A stretch of DNA of 64,000 nucleotides from contig CM038214.1 of NCBI GenBank assembly GCA_021442155.1, positions 139,848,040 through 139,912,039 of the forward strand. Direction: 5' to 3'. A program made the translations under genes and the position numbers. The stretch is from Cymbidium sinense. Taxonomy: Eukaryota > Streptophyta > Magnoliopsida > Asparagales > Orchidaceae. Under the pieces are notes generated by a model. That model was not told the DNA's origin and made no database searches. It was given only the letters and a program-made list of their open reading frames with translations. Below are positions 1 through 11,709 of the stretch, piece by piece; within the stretch, counting starts at the first letter, position 1, and every line of letters starts with the position of its first letter.

Positions 1-1700
1 TTAAGTCACCATGTTATGATTGCAAATTAAAGGATGCCACCTTGCAATATTTAAATTTCATGATTTTAGCCCAAAGACTTTTTTAAAATTCCACCAAATT
101 TTTTAAGAAAAACATTTGTGGAATCCATGATATGCACCCAATACCACCTTCATAAATAGTACCACACATATTAGACTAAGTCTAATGAAGCCTTTGGCCA
201 AATTCTAGAAAAATAAACTTATTAAACATTCTTTCAATCCTAATAAAAACATGAGAAGTAGGAAAAATATTAAAACAAGTAAAAGGAAGAAGTAATGAAT
301 ACTTTTAATAATTAATCTACACCAAAGATAAAAAATGAAATTCAAAGTTGAAATTTTTTTTTGAATATTATGAATTACCTCATCAAAGAGATGGGATCTC
401 TTATTACAATATAAAGGGAAGCCTAAATATTTAATTGAAGATTTTGATGTGAAAAACTAGTGATATCTTTTATTTTTTAATTCTATGAACATAAATAGAA
501 GTAGAAGTGATTAAACAACTTTATGAGAACTAATCAAAGGCCACTTTCCTTTCAAATTTATTTAAAAAATCCTTAAGCTTTTAACATAATGTGAGCCATT
601 ACAAAAAAAATTATGAAATCATGAACAAAGCTTAAGTGAGAGATAGCCAAACCAAAGATTCTTGAAATACCTAAATTCTTCTAGAGAAAAGATTCCAATG
701 AGACAAATATCAAATGCAATAATAAAAGCGATGGAGAAAAGGGACACCTTGTCTTATACCAGAGGAATTAAGGAAACCAAAGTTTTCACCATTTAACTAA
801 TGAAAACCAAACATTTCTAATTATATTGTTAACCAAAGAAACAAAATGATTAGAAAAACCAAATAAAGTAAGAATGCTATTAAGAAAATCCCAAGAAATG
901 TTATCATAAGCTTTGGTGATGTCAAGCTTAGAAAGTAAATTTCCACCTCTAATTTTAACATTCAAATCATGAATTAATTATTGAGTAAGAATGTTATCAA
1001 ATTTCTACCTTTTCAAAGCTAGTTTGATTAAGAGATAATCTTAGGAAGAAAATTACTATGCCTATTAGTCAAAATTTTAGAAATCAATTTATTAAAAAGT
1101 CCAAATAATAGGTCTAAACTCATTCCAAAAGTTAGAATTATCTTTCTTAGGAATAAGAACAATAAGTGCTAGTAAAATATTTAGAATAGAATTCCCTTGA
1201 AAAAATCCATTAATAAGATTAATTTTAATAATAAACCAAGCTTTTGAAAGAATAAAGTAGTGTAACCATCCATCCAGAATCATCATTCATACCATTAAGA
1301 GTATTAAAATTTCCTCATCACAAGGAGAAACCAAATTAGTAGACATAATAGAAGGGATGATGATTGGATAAGTGCTCAAGTTGATCATTTTTTACTTAAA
1401 AGATTTTAAAATAATTAAGAAAAATATATCCTCTTTTGATAGCCAATCAAAGTTCTTGAATTTATGAATGACCAAGAACTATTCTTTTCATTATTAAAAT
1501 TATAAAATATGTAGTATTTCTTTCCCCATAGAAAGATGTTTAGAGGTAGTTCTTTCTCCAATAAGTCCTCCATATCCGAAACTTAATGATTATCTTTTCT
1601 TTTAATATTAGAAATGAAAGACTTAGTAATAACAAGTTCTTCCAAATCTTTCACCTTTTGTTCCATATTCTTGATATTATAAAGTAGATTTTTAAAATAA
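1..1700 (-). pseudogene. LINE reverse transcriptase, broken and incomplete
   Basis: Successive RT blocks are readable on the minus strand: IVLIPKKDNSNFWNEFRPI (about 1100-1160), KLDITKAYDNISWDFL (about 890-935, holding the first catalytic Asp region), GIRQGVP (about 740-765), a catalytic box near 619-630, and IKYLGFPLYCNKRSHLFDEV (about 370-435, thumb/connection). In the catalytic box the expected FADD reads FVHD, so one catalytic Asp is gone. A shift follows GIRQGVP. The domain is truncated by the window edge. Confidence 0.85.
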
Positions 1701-1779
1701 TTTCTATTTCACCAGGTGATATTAGGCTTAAGCCTTTTAAGCTTAAGCCAAAATCTCATCATACCAAATGTTGAATCAT

Positions 1780-2470
1780 AAGAAAGAGCACACCAATTAT
1801 AAGCAATAACATAAACTTTTATCTTGACATATTTTGAAACCATATTATTATGAATAGCATCCTTAATAGAAATCAAAGAGGAGCATGATCCAAGAGAGTT
1901 CTACTAAGATGCTCCACTAAAGTTAAAAGCCAACGGTTTAACCTATAATTATTAAATAAAGCACGATCCAAGTAAATTAAGAACCAATGAAACCAACATC
2001 ATGAAGATTACAATCCAAAATCATATTTACAAAATCTTCCATTGAATGTAAATTTGGCAAAGAATTTCCTTTCATTCAAAGAAAGGATCATATGAAATCC
2101 CACCAACAATCAAGAATCATTAATAGAAGCAAAATTAGAAAATTGATCCCAAGGAATTATCCTCTCTAACTTGTTACAAGCAACATAAACAAAAGAGAAA
2201 GAATGGTAATCACCAAATGAAATATCCACATTAATAACTTGATGAAAATCATTAATAACATTAATAGAAAGAGAATTATTCCAAAATAACCAAATCTTAT
2301 TCTATTGAAATAAAATCAATCATCCTCGACGTATGCATTATTTTTTAAGAAAAAAAAATAAGAGATTCAAGAATAACCAAGAAACTAACATTATAAATTC
2401 TATAAATATTCTAATTCTATTTCTAATAGCAAGAATACCAATGCCCTCAAATTTAAATAAGAAAGTTAAA
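1780..2470 (-). pseudogene. LINE endonuclease domain (exonuclease-endonuclease-phosphatase fold), broken
   Basis: This domain nicks target DNA for target-primed reverse transcription. Minus-strand reading gives FEGIGILAIRNRIR near 2460 (the domain's usual start), LIVGG near 2110 (the GDFN region, damaged), then NLHSMEDFVNMILDCNLHD near 2000-2060, SQFTW-like and RLNRWLLTLVEH near 1930, and a DHAPL box near 1890. These lie in the order expected for plant LINE endonucleases. Frame changes between boxes and lost catalytic context make it a pseudogene. Confidence 0.75.
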
Positions 2471-3079
2471 CATTAATTTTTTTAGGAAAGAAGATGAAGA
2501 TCAAGTGAATCTAGAAACTTTAGAAGGATAATTTTTAAACTATTTTTCACAAAATAGTTTGAAAACTGGTCTCATTATCCATGGATTCATCATAAAAAAA
2601 AATTTGTCATCAATATTAGATTTAGAGAAGATCCCATTTTGAGAATAAAATCCTCTTCTCCATTAAATGAGAATTATCACTAAGCAAAAAATACCATAAA
2701 TGAGTTAAAGAAGGGAAAAACATATTTATTAACAAACACTTAAAAACACTTTATCAACAAACTCCATACCATCATTCTTGCCCAAATTCAAAGAAGATAA
2801 AATAAGATTTTCTTTTAAAGATTTTTGAGGCAAAATAATAGAAACATTTTCTATAAGATTTTCAACAAGTTAATCACAAATCTTCTTAGAATCAGAAACT
2901 AAAATAGGAAAATCATCCTACAAATTTTCTGGAATAACAAAAATAATAGAAGCCAAAACCTGATTACTTTACAAAATAGTTTTAGAAGCATTTTAACAAG
3001 CTTATCACTACCACTTACATTAGAATAGAATTAGAAACATTAGGAACAACATTAGAAAAATCAACAATTTCATTCACAA

Positions 3080-3990
3080 CACCATTATCCTATTCATTTA
3101 AGCGAATTTCTTTTATCACTTTTAAATCTCAATTTTCCAACAACCAGATCTTTAACCACTTTCTTCCAAAGATGTTGATGAGTAACAAAACATTTAGATA
3201 CATCATGGCCATGAGTTTTTCAATGATTGCAAAAAATAATGAAGTTTTCAAACTTGACTTGCTAAAAATATCCATATTTCTTAGATTCAATCCACACCTC
3301 CTTAAGAAATTTCTTTGTTACATCAATTTCAAGAAGGATCCAAACAGATGGCTTATTTATCATCTTGATCAATTTGAGTCTACCAAAAAAGAACCCACAA
3401 GAATTGATATTAACAAAGTGAACAGAATGTAAAGATAACAGCTATAAATTCCTCTTTAATGTCAAAAAATGGAGTCCATTTAAGAATATACATTTGATAG
3501 TTTTAACATAATAAGATCGTGAGCAAAGATATGACTATAATCAAGGTCATTAGACAATTTAATTTGCATGTCTATAAAAAAAACCAATAAAAGAACAGAA
3601 AGATACATGTCATGAACGAAAAAGCATTTCTCTATAGATCTTTGAAAGAAAATTTTCCAATCAAAGTATATGCATAAGGCAGCTAGTTTTTGTATCAATT
3701 TAGAGCACATAATAGTTGGAACACCTTTGAAGGTCATATGAATTTAAAGAAAGATTAAAAAGTTGAAGAATCCTTACAGATGGCATCTTTGATTTAGAGG
3801 CAAAAGGTTTAGCTATACCCAAGAATTAGAATCCTAAGCTAAAACATTTCATTCAACAAACATGCCTTGTCAAATGGTGTAACTTAAAAATTGAACAAGG
3901 ATCAAAAGGAAGATCAGAGATGAACCATAAGAAATTTCTAGAAAACTAGCCCATAAACATTAAGAAAGAGAACGAAAATGAAAGGGATTC
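3080..3990 (-). pseudogene. LINE ORF1 (DUF4283-like plus CCHC zinc knuckle), broken
   Basis: ORF1 of plant LINEs encodes an RNA-binding protein that coats the element RNA. In minus-strand frames I read KWTPFFDIKEE (about 3450-3490), then PSVWILLEIDVTKKF and VWIESKKYGYF, which follow the usual ORF1 C-terminal layout. A knuckle follows: FCNH-stop-KTHGHDVSKC. The spacing is CX2CX4HX4C, but the second Cys codon is TGA (plus-strand bases 3220-3222). The following VTHQHLWKKVVKDLVVGKLR is still readable. Several stops and frame changes occur; no functional product is expected. N-terminal limits are uncertain. Confidence 0.75.
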
Positions 3991-6900
3991 AAGAATCCAT
4001 ACTGGAATAGAAAATGGGATAGGTTTAGGTATTTTTTTTTAGTTTTAGTTTATTATTTAGGGTTTAGGTTTAGTTATAGTTTAGTTTATTTAGTTTTTTT
4101 TAGGTTTAGGGTTTAAGTTTTTTTTTTTATTAATTTTATTTATTAATTTTATTTTAATTTAGTTTTATTTTGTTTTAGGTTAGTTTTTTTTTCAAGCAAA
4201 TTTAGGAGTAGGTTTAGTTTTTTAATTATGGGTTTTAATTTGTTTTTTAGGTTAGTTTAGGTTTAGATTTTATTAGTTCATGGAGGTTGATTTAGATTAA
4301 AACTTTTATAGTTTTAGAATGCATATTTTATTTTTATAGTTTTATTATTTTATTTTTATATTAAAATAAGATATTAATTTTCAATTTTAGGGTTTAGGTT
4401 TAGTTTTAGTTTAAGAGAGCAGGGAGAGGGGGGATGTTTTAATATTGGGTTTGTTTTATTTGTTTGGTTTTCTTTTTTTTGGGGTTTAGGTTTTATTATT
4501 AGGATTAGGTTTAGTTTTAGTTTTAATTTTGGTTTAGGTTTAGTTTATTAGTTTTAATTTATAGGTTTTAATTTGGTTTTTTTTATTAGTTTAGTTTAAG
4601 GGTTTTAGATTTTTTTTAAGTTTGGAGGTTTGGGGGGGTGGGTTTAGGTTTAGCTTTTTTTGTTTTTTTAGTTTTATTTTTAATTTTTTTTATTTTAATT
4701 TTTGTATTTTAGTAATTTATTAATTTTAGTTTTTTAGGGTTTAGGTTTTAATTTTAGTTTTAGAGGAAGGTTATGTTTTAGGTTTAGGTTTTATATTAAT
4801 TTTTTATTTTGGTTTTAGTTTTTAAGATTTATTAGGGTTTTAGTTTAGTTTTTTTATTTTGGTTTTAATTTTATTTTACTTTGTGGGGTGGGGTGGTGGG
4901 ATTAGTTTAATTTTTAGTTGGGGTTTAGGGTTTTAGTTTAGGTTGTATTAGGTTAGTTTTAGTTTTATTTAGTTTAGGGTTTAGATTTTTTTTTAATTTA
5001 CATTTATATTTTATTTAGTTTATTTTATTTTTTTATTTAGTTAATTTTATTTATTTAATTTTGTTTATTTATTTTAGTTTAGGTTTTATTTTTAGTTTTT
5101 TTGGTTTATTTGGTTTATTTTATATTTTTATTTATTTTAGTTTTATTTTTATTTAATTTCTAGTTTTAGGTTTTATTTTTAATTATTAGGTTTAGGTTTA
5201 AGTTTATTTTTTATATGTTTAGGTTTCATTTATTTTTTTTTAGGTTTATGTTTTAAGTTTTATTTTAGGTTTATTTTTTTAGGTTTTATTTAGTTTAGGT
5301 TTAGGTTTATTTTTAGTTTATTTTATTTTATTTAGTTTAGGGTTTAGGTTTCATTTTATTTAGGTTTAGGTTTAGGTTAATTTAATTTTATTTATTTTAG
5401 GTTTAGGTTTTCTTTTAGATTAGGGCTTAGGTTTTATTTTTTAGGTTTATATATTTAGTTAATTTTTATATAGTTTATTTAATTTAATTTATGTTTATTT
5501 AATTTTAATTTATGTTTAGGTTTGATTTAGTTTTTTATTTTAAGTTTATTTTATTTTTAGTTTAGTTTAGATTTTATTTATATTTAGTTTAGTTTTTATA
5601 TTTTATTTTATTTTCTTTTTTATTTAGGTTTAGGTTTTTAGGTTTATTTTATTATTTAGGTTTAGGGTTTTTATTTTATTTTTAGGTTTAAGTTTATGTT
5701 TAGGTTTTATTTTAGTTTTTTTAGGTTTTAATTTTTTAGTTTAGGTTTAGGGTTTAGGTTTAGGTTTAGGGTTTAGTGTTTATTTGGGATTTTAGTTTAG
5801 GGTTTAGTTTAGGTTTTAGTTTTAGGTTTAGGTTTTCTTAGCGTTTAGGGTTTAGGTTAGTGTTTAATGTTTAGGGTTTAGGGTTTAGGTTTAGGTTTAG
5901 GGTTGTAGATTTATATATGGTTTAGGGTTTATAGTTTTAGACTTAGTTCATGGTTAGGTTTATTTTATTTATTATATTTTTTTTAAATTAAATAAATTGG
6001 TAATTTTCAATTTATTTAGTTTATTTTTGATTTATTTTAGTTTATTTTACTTTAATTTTCATTTAGGTTTATTTTTTTAGTTTAGTTTATTTATTTTAGG
6101 TTTATTTAATTTTGTTTAGGTTTTTTATTTTAGTTTATCATTTAGGTTTAGTTTTTATTTTAGTTTTTTATTTATTTTATTTGTTAGGCTTATGTTTTAT
6201 TTTTTATTTTTAAGTTTAGGTTTTTATTTTAGTTTTTAGGTTTAGGTTTTAGGTTTTTATTTTTGGTTTATTTTTAGGTATTATTTTATAGTTTAGGCTT
6301 AGGTTTATCTTTAGTTTATTTTATTTTATGTAGTTTAGGTTTAGGTTTAGGTTTAGTTTATTTTAGGTTTAGGTTTAAGTTTAGTTTATTTTAGTTCAAT
6401 TTTTTTTTAGTTTAGGTTTAGATTTATTTTATTTTTATTTTATTTATATTTTAGATTTAGGTTTCTTTTAGTTTAGGGTTTAGGTTTTTATTTATTTATT
6501 TTTAGGTATAATTTAAGTTTAGGTTTTATTTAGTTTTTATTTAATTATATTTTAGATTAAATTTAATTTAATTTTACATTTAGTTTTTATTTTATTTCAG
6601 TTTTTTATTCTTAGGTTTATTTTATTTTTTTAGTTTAGTTTAGGTTTTTATTTATTTTATTTTAGTTTATTTTTTATTTTTTCTTTTCTTTTATTTTTTT
6701 AGGTTTAGGTTATAGTTTAGGTTTTTATATTTATTATTTTATTTTATATAGGTTTAGGTTTTATTTATTTATTTTATTTTATTTTATAGTTTAGTTTAGG
6801 TTTTTAGGTTTTTTTAGAGTTTAGGGTTTAGGTTTTAGTGTAGGGTTTAGGGTTTATAGTTTATGGTTTAGGGTTTATAGTTTATTTTTTAGGTTAGTTT

Positions 6901-8837
6901 ATTTTGTTAGGGTTTAGGTTTTAGGTTTAGGTTTAGTTATGATTTATAGTTTAGTTTAGGGTTTTAGGTTAGGGTTATAGTTTAGGTTTAGTTTAGGTTT
7001 TAGGTTTTAGTTTAGGGTTTATGATTTTAGTTTAGGTTTAGTTAGGTTAGTTTAGTTTAGTTAGTTTAGTTTAGTTTAGATTTAGTGTTTAATGTTAGAT
7101 TAGGTTTTAGGTTTTCTTTTTAAAAAATCAGTAGTCTTAGTTTATTTAGTTTTTATTTTATATTTTATTTTGTTTATATTTATTATAATTTGTCAATTTA
7201 GTTTATTTATTTTAGTTTATTTTTAGGTTTAGGTTTAGGTTTATTTTAGTTTTAGTTTAGTTTTATTTTTATTTTATTTTTTTGGTTTAAGTTTTATCTT
7301 TTTTTTTAGGTTTAGGTTTAGGTTTTATATTATTTTTTTTTAGGTTTAGGTTTTAGGTTTTATTTTAGGATTATTTTTTTGGTTTATTTTTTGGTTTTTT
7401 TATTTTAGGTTTATTTATTTTAATTTAGTTTAGTTTAGTTTATGTTTAGGTTTATATTTTATTTTGTTTAGTTTTTTTTAAAAAAAATTTAGAGGTTTTA
7501 TTTTTATTTATTTTTAGGATTTTTTTAGGTTTAGGTATTTATTTATTTTATTTAGTTTAGTTTTTATTTTTATTTTATTTTAGTTTGGTTTAGGTTTAGT
7601 TTAGGTTCTTATTTTATTTTATTATTTTATTTTATTTTTTTGGTTTAAGTTTTTCTTTATTTTATTTTAGGTTTTATTTAGCAGGTTTAGTTCTAGGTTT
7701 TAGGGATTCGGGGTTAGGGTTTAGGGGTTAGGGTTTCGGGTTTAGGGTTAGTTTCAGGGTTTAAGATTAGGGTTTCTTATTTACGTACTTTATTTATTAT
7801 TTTTTTAAATTAAGTAAATTGGTAGGTTTATGTTTAGGTTTATGTAGTTTATTTTTTATTTATTTGAGTTTAATTTATTTTTTATTTTTAATTAGGTTTA
7901 TTTTTATTTTTATTTAGTTTAGTTTATTTATTTTAGGTTTATTTATTTTAATTTTAGGTTTATTTATTTTAATTTTGGTTTTATTTTAGTTTTCTTTGGT
8001 TATTTATTTTTTTAGTTTAGTTTATTTTTTTTATATATTTTTAGTTTAGGTTTTAATTTATTTTGTTAGGTTTTGGTTTTAGGTTTTTATTTTAGGCTTA
8101 TTTTTAGGTTTTATTTTTTTGTTTAGGTTTAGGTTTATTTTTAGTTTATTTTATTTTATTTAGTTTAATCTTAGGTTTAGGTTTAGTTTATTTTAGGTTT
8201 AGGTTTTGTTTATTTTAGTTTAGGTTTTGGTTTTTTTTGTTTATGGTTTAGGTTTTATTTCTTATTTATTTTTAGGTTTTATTTTTAGGTTTATTATTTA
8301 GGTTTAGGTTTTTATTTAGTTTTTATTTTATGTTATTATAGGTTTATTTCATTTTTATTTTAAGTTTAGCTTTAATTTTTTTTAGGTTATTAATTTTTTA
8401 ATTTAGTTTATGATTTTATTTATTTTATTTTAGTTTAATTTTTAGTTTTTTCTATTTTCTTTTTAGGTTTTAGTTTAGGTTTATGTTTAGGTTAAAGTTT
8501 TAGTTTTTATTTTTATTTTTATTTTTTTATTTTTTATTTAATTTTGGTTTTGGTTTTTTAATTTATTTTATTTTTAGGTTTTATTTAGTTTAGGGGTTTA
8601 GGTTTAGGGTTTAGGGTTAATTTAGGGTTAGTTGTGGGTTTAGTGTTTAAGGTTTAGGGTCAGTTTAGGGTTAGTTGTGGGTTTAGGGTGTTTTTCGCTT
8701 AAGGGTTTAGGGTTTAGGATTTAGGGTTTAGGTTTTAGGGTTTAAGGTTTAAGTTTTAGGGTTTAGGGTTTTGGGTTTTGGGTTTTTAGGGTTTAGGGTT
8801 TTAGTTTTAGTTTAGGGTTTAGGGTTTTTGGGTTTTT

Positions 8838-9250
8838 TTTTTTTTGATAGAATAAATTGATTCAACATTTCTTCTTTTCAATTTCATCAAGTAACACACC
8901 AAGTTTTAGACACAAACTACAACATGGATAAAAATGAGCACACATAGAAAATTAAAATCTTAACTAGAATCGTCTCTTATACAGTTCCATAAGTAGTAGG
9001 TGGATCGATCATTCTTGATTTCTAGTTCCCATCACCACGGCCTCTCAGTATGGATCCACCATCATATCCCCAATCTCTCCCTCTGCCCACACCAGTTGTA
9101 ACCCTCCATCATTCCTCCCACCTCCATTTGCTCACCACCTCCATATCCACAGCACCTCTAGATCCTCCACCACCCATTGTGATACCTCCTTTGCCTCCAC
9201 AGATCTAGGCGAGCTTGGGTGGTGATGTTCGACATCAAGGTTCTAATTCT
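8838..9250 (-). pseudogene. GRP fragment, copy 1 (C-terminal coding part plus 3' UTR)
   Basis: Minus strand: starts at the shared junction CCCTAAGAAT, then a degraded form of the RRM end (ACCTTGATG...GAACATCACC), glycine-rich codons (GGA/GGT/GGG), a stop and about 180 bases of 3' UTR. Several single-base indels break the frame within the first 15 codons. The 3' end has a long T-run on the + strand (8833-8845), equivalent to an A-run at the end of the transcript. Related to plant glycine-rich RNA-binding proteins with one N-terminal RRM; only the part after the RRM core is present. Confidence 0.85.
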
Positions 9251-10682
9251 TAGGGTTTAGGTTTAGGCTTAGCTTTATTATGTTTTAGGGTTTAGGTTTA
9301 TTTTTTTCATTTATTTAGTTACTTTACATTTAAGTTTAGGGCTTAGGGTTTGGCGTTCAAGGTTTAGGGTTTAGGGGTTAGGGTTTAAGGTTAGGGTTTA
9401 GGGTTTAGGGTTTATGCTTTTAGGCTTTAAGGGTTTAGTGTTTATCCTTTTAGTGTTTAGGGTTTAGGATTTAGGCTTTAGGGTTTTTGAAGGTTTAAGG
9501 TTTAGGGTTTAGGATTTAGGGTTTTAAGTTTAGGATTTAGGTTTATTTACTATATTTATTTAGTTTAGTTTATTTATTTTAGGTCTATTTATTTTAATTT
9601 ATTTTTTATGTTTAGGTTTAGTTTTAGGTTTTTTTTATAGTTGTGTTTTATCTTTATTTTATTTTTGAGGTTTAGGTTTTATTTTTTATTTTTAGGTTTA
9701 GGTTTATATTTTTATTTTATTTTTTTAGATTTAGGTTTTAAGTTTTTATTTTAGGTTTATTTTTATTTCTTATTTTTTAGTTTAGGTTTAGGTTAAGTTT
9801 ATTTTAGGTTTTGCTTTAGGTTTTATTTATTTTAGTTTTGTTTATTTTTTTTTAAGTTTAGGTTTATTTTAATTTGTTTATTTTATTATTATTTTTGGTT
9901 TATTTTTTTTTTTTTTTTTTTGTTTAGGGTTTAGGTTTTTTATTTTTTATTTATTTTTTAGGTTTTATTTTAGTTTTATTTTTTTAGGTTTAGGTTTTAT
10001 TTAGTTTTATTTTATTTTATTTAGGTTTATTTTTATTTTTGTTTTACTTTTACTTTTTATTTTATTTAGTTTTTTTTATTCTTATGTTTATTATATTTTT
10101 TAGTTTAGTTTAGGTTTTATTTATTTTATTTTAGTTTATTTTTATTAGTTTATTTTATTTCATTTTTATGTTTAGCTTTAGGTTTTAGTTTAGGTTTTTA
10201 TTTTCTTTTATTTAGGTTTAGATTATTTTATATTTTTTTAATTTTAGGTTTTATTTAGTTTAGGTTTAGGTTTTTAGGTTTTAAGGGTTTAGGGTTTAGG
10301 GTTTAGGGTTTTAGGGTTTAGTGTTTATGGTTTAGGGTTTAGGGTTAGGGTTTATGGTTTAGGGTTTAAGGTTTAGTGTTTAGGCTTTAGGGTTTAGGTT
10401 TTAGGGTTTAGCAAGGTAAGCTTAGGGTGTAGGGATTTTATTTTAAAAAATTATGTAAATCGATAGGTTCAGGTTTATTTAGTTATTATTTATTTATTTT
10501 AGTTTATTTTATTTTTTATTTTTATTTTGGGTTTAAGGTTTAGGATTTAGGGTTTAGGGTTTTAGGTTTTAGGGTTTACGATTTACGGTTTAGGCTTTAG
10601 GCTTTAGGGTTTAAGGTTTTTAGGGTTTGGGGTTTAGGGTTTAGGATTTAGGTTTTAGGTTTAGGGTTGAGTTTTGTTTTGG

Positions 10683-10893
10683 TTTTTAATAGAGAACAAA
10701 TTGATTCAACATTTCTTCTTTTGATTTCTTCAACCAAGTAACACACCAAGTTTTTTGACACAAGTGATGATATCATTAAAGATGAGCATGCTTAGAAAAT
10801 CAAAACCCTGATAACTAGAACCATCTATAATGTAAAGACAATTTTTAAGTGGTGTCGGATCAATCATTCTTGTTTCTCTCTAGAACCACCCGA
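10683..10893 (-). pseudogene. GRP fragment, copy 2 (3' UTR only)
   Basis: Only the 3' UTR half of the module remains: the A-run end, the AACAAATT...ATTCAACATTTCTTC block, the GTAACACACCAAG block and the GATGAGCATGCTTAG block are recognisable. It stops near the expected coding end and continues directly into TTTAGGT-type array, so the glycine-rich part has been deleted. Confidence 0.82.
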
Positions 10894-11609
10894 TTTAGGT
10901 AAGGTTTTTATTTTTTTATTTTAGTTTATTTTAATTTTCTTATTTTATTTTATTTTAAGGTTTAGGTTTAGTTTTTTATTTTATTTTATTTTATAATTTT
11001 CTTTAGGTTTAGGTTTTTTGATTTATTTTATTTTTAGGTTTAATTTAGTTTAAGTTTAGGTTTTTAGGGTTTAGGGTTTTGGGTTGTATGTTTTAAAGTT
11101 TAGGGCTTAGGGTTTAGGGTTTAGGTTTTAGGGTTTAGGGTTTAGGGTTTAGGGTTTTAGGGTTTTAGGGTTTAGGGTTTAGTGTTATGGGTTTAGGGTT
11201 TAGGCTTTAAGGTTTTAAGGTTTAGGGTTTAGGGTTTAGCGTTTGGGGTTTAGGGTTTAGGGTTGTAGTTTTTAGGGTTTTAGGTATAGGGTTTACGGTT
11301 TAGGTTTATAGGGCTTAGTGTTTTAGGGTTTAAAATTTTGGGTTAGGGTTTAGGGTTTAGGGTTTAGGGTTTAGGGTTTAAGGTTTAGTATTTAGGCTTA
11401 GGGTTTAGGGTTTTTAGGGTTTAGGATTTAGGGTTTGGGGTTTTGGGTTTTGGGTTTTTAGGGTTTATAGTTTAGGGTTTATGGTTTAGGGTTGTAGGTT
11501 TAAGGTTTAGGGTTTAATGTTTAGGATTTAGGGTTTATCATTTTTTTAAAATTTGAGTAAAGCGGTATGGATTTTAGTTTATTTTTTATTTATTTTAGTT
11601 CTTTTAATT

Positions 11610-11709
11610 NNNNNNNNNNNNNNNNNNNNNNNNNNNNNNNNNNNNNNNNNNNNNNNNNNNNNNNNNNNNNNNNNNNNNNNNNNNNNNNNNNNNNNNNNNN
11701 NNNNNNNNN
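11610..11709. other. Assembly gap of exactly 100 N
   Basis: The run of N is exactly 100 bases, the conventional size for a gap of unknown length. Sequence changes completely across it: telomere-like array on the left, TATA/GTAT satellite on the right. The adjacency of these two blocks is therefore a scaffolding statement and not a sequenced junction. Confidence 0.99.

Larger units (their letters stand above)
1..4017 (-). mobile_element. LINE (plant L1-type) retrotransposon, 5' part, decayed
   Basis: Read on the minus strand, this stretch contains in order an ORF1 with a zinc knuckle, an apurinic-type endonuclease and a reverse transcriptase, the gene order of plant L1-type LINEs. The element runs off the left edge of the window near the RT C-terminus (a frame at about 1-110 reads SLWAKIMKFKYC). 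The frames are broken by many stops and small indels, so it is an old, inactive copy. The 5' side meets telomere-like DNA at about 4018. The zf-RVT/RNase H end is not in the window; whether it belongs to the same family as the LINE at 49067-52436 cannot be tested because the two do not overlap. Confidence 0.88.
4018..11609 (+). repeat. Degenerate TTTAGGG-type array, TTTAGGG on the + strand
   Basis: A 7.6-kb block of TTTAGGG, TTTAGG, TTTATTTTAG and related words in which C is almost absent from the + strand. TTTAGGG-rich tracts lie at about 5740-5930, 8590-8840, 9330-9540, 10265-10430 and 11060-11540; the rest is AT-richer filler. Perfect runs reach only about five or six units, so this is interstitial telomere-like DNA and not a terminal telomere. 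Anchor-like motifs (A-run, then AAGTAAA-type) occur near 5972, 7803, 10443 and 11547. No gene is visible apart from the GRP fragments listed separately. Confidence 0.93.

Noticed and set aside
3172..3432. 86-codon plus-strand frame in the left LINE.
   Set aside because: It is the opposite-strand shadow of LINE ORF1; the minus strand reads the zinc knuckle and its flanks.
4018..11609. A true chromosome end (terminal telomere).
   Set aside because: Perfect TTTAGGG runs are at most about six units, the array is degenerate, contains GRP modules, and is flanked by LINE and other satellite DNA; polarity also changes within the window.
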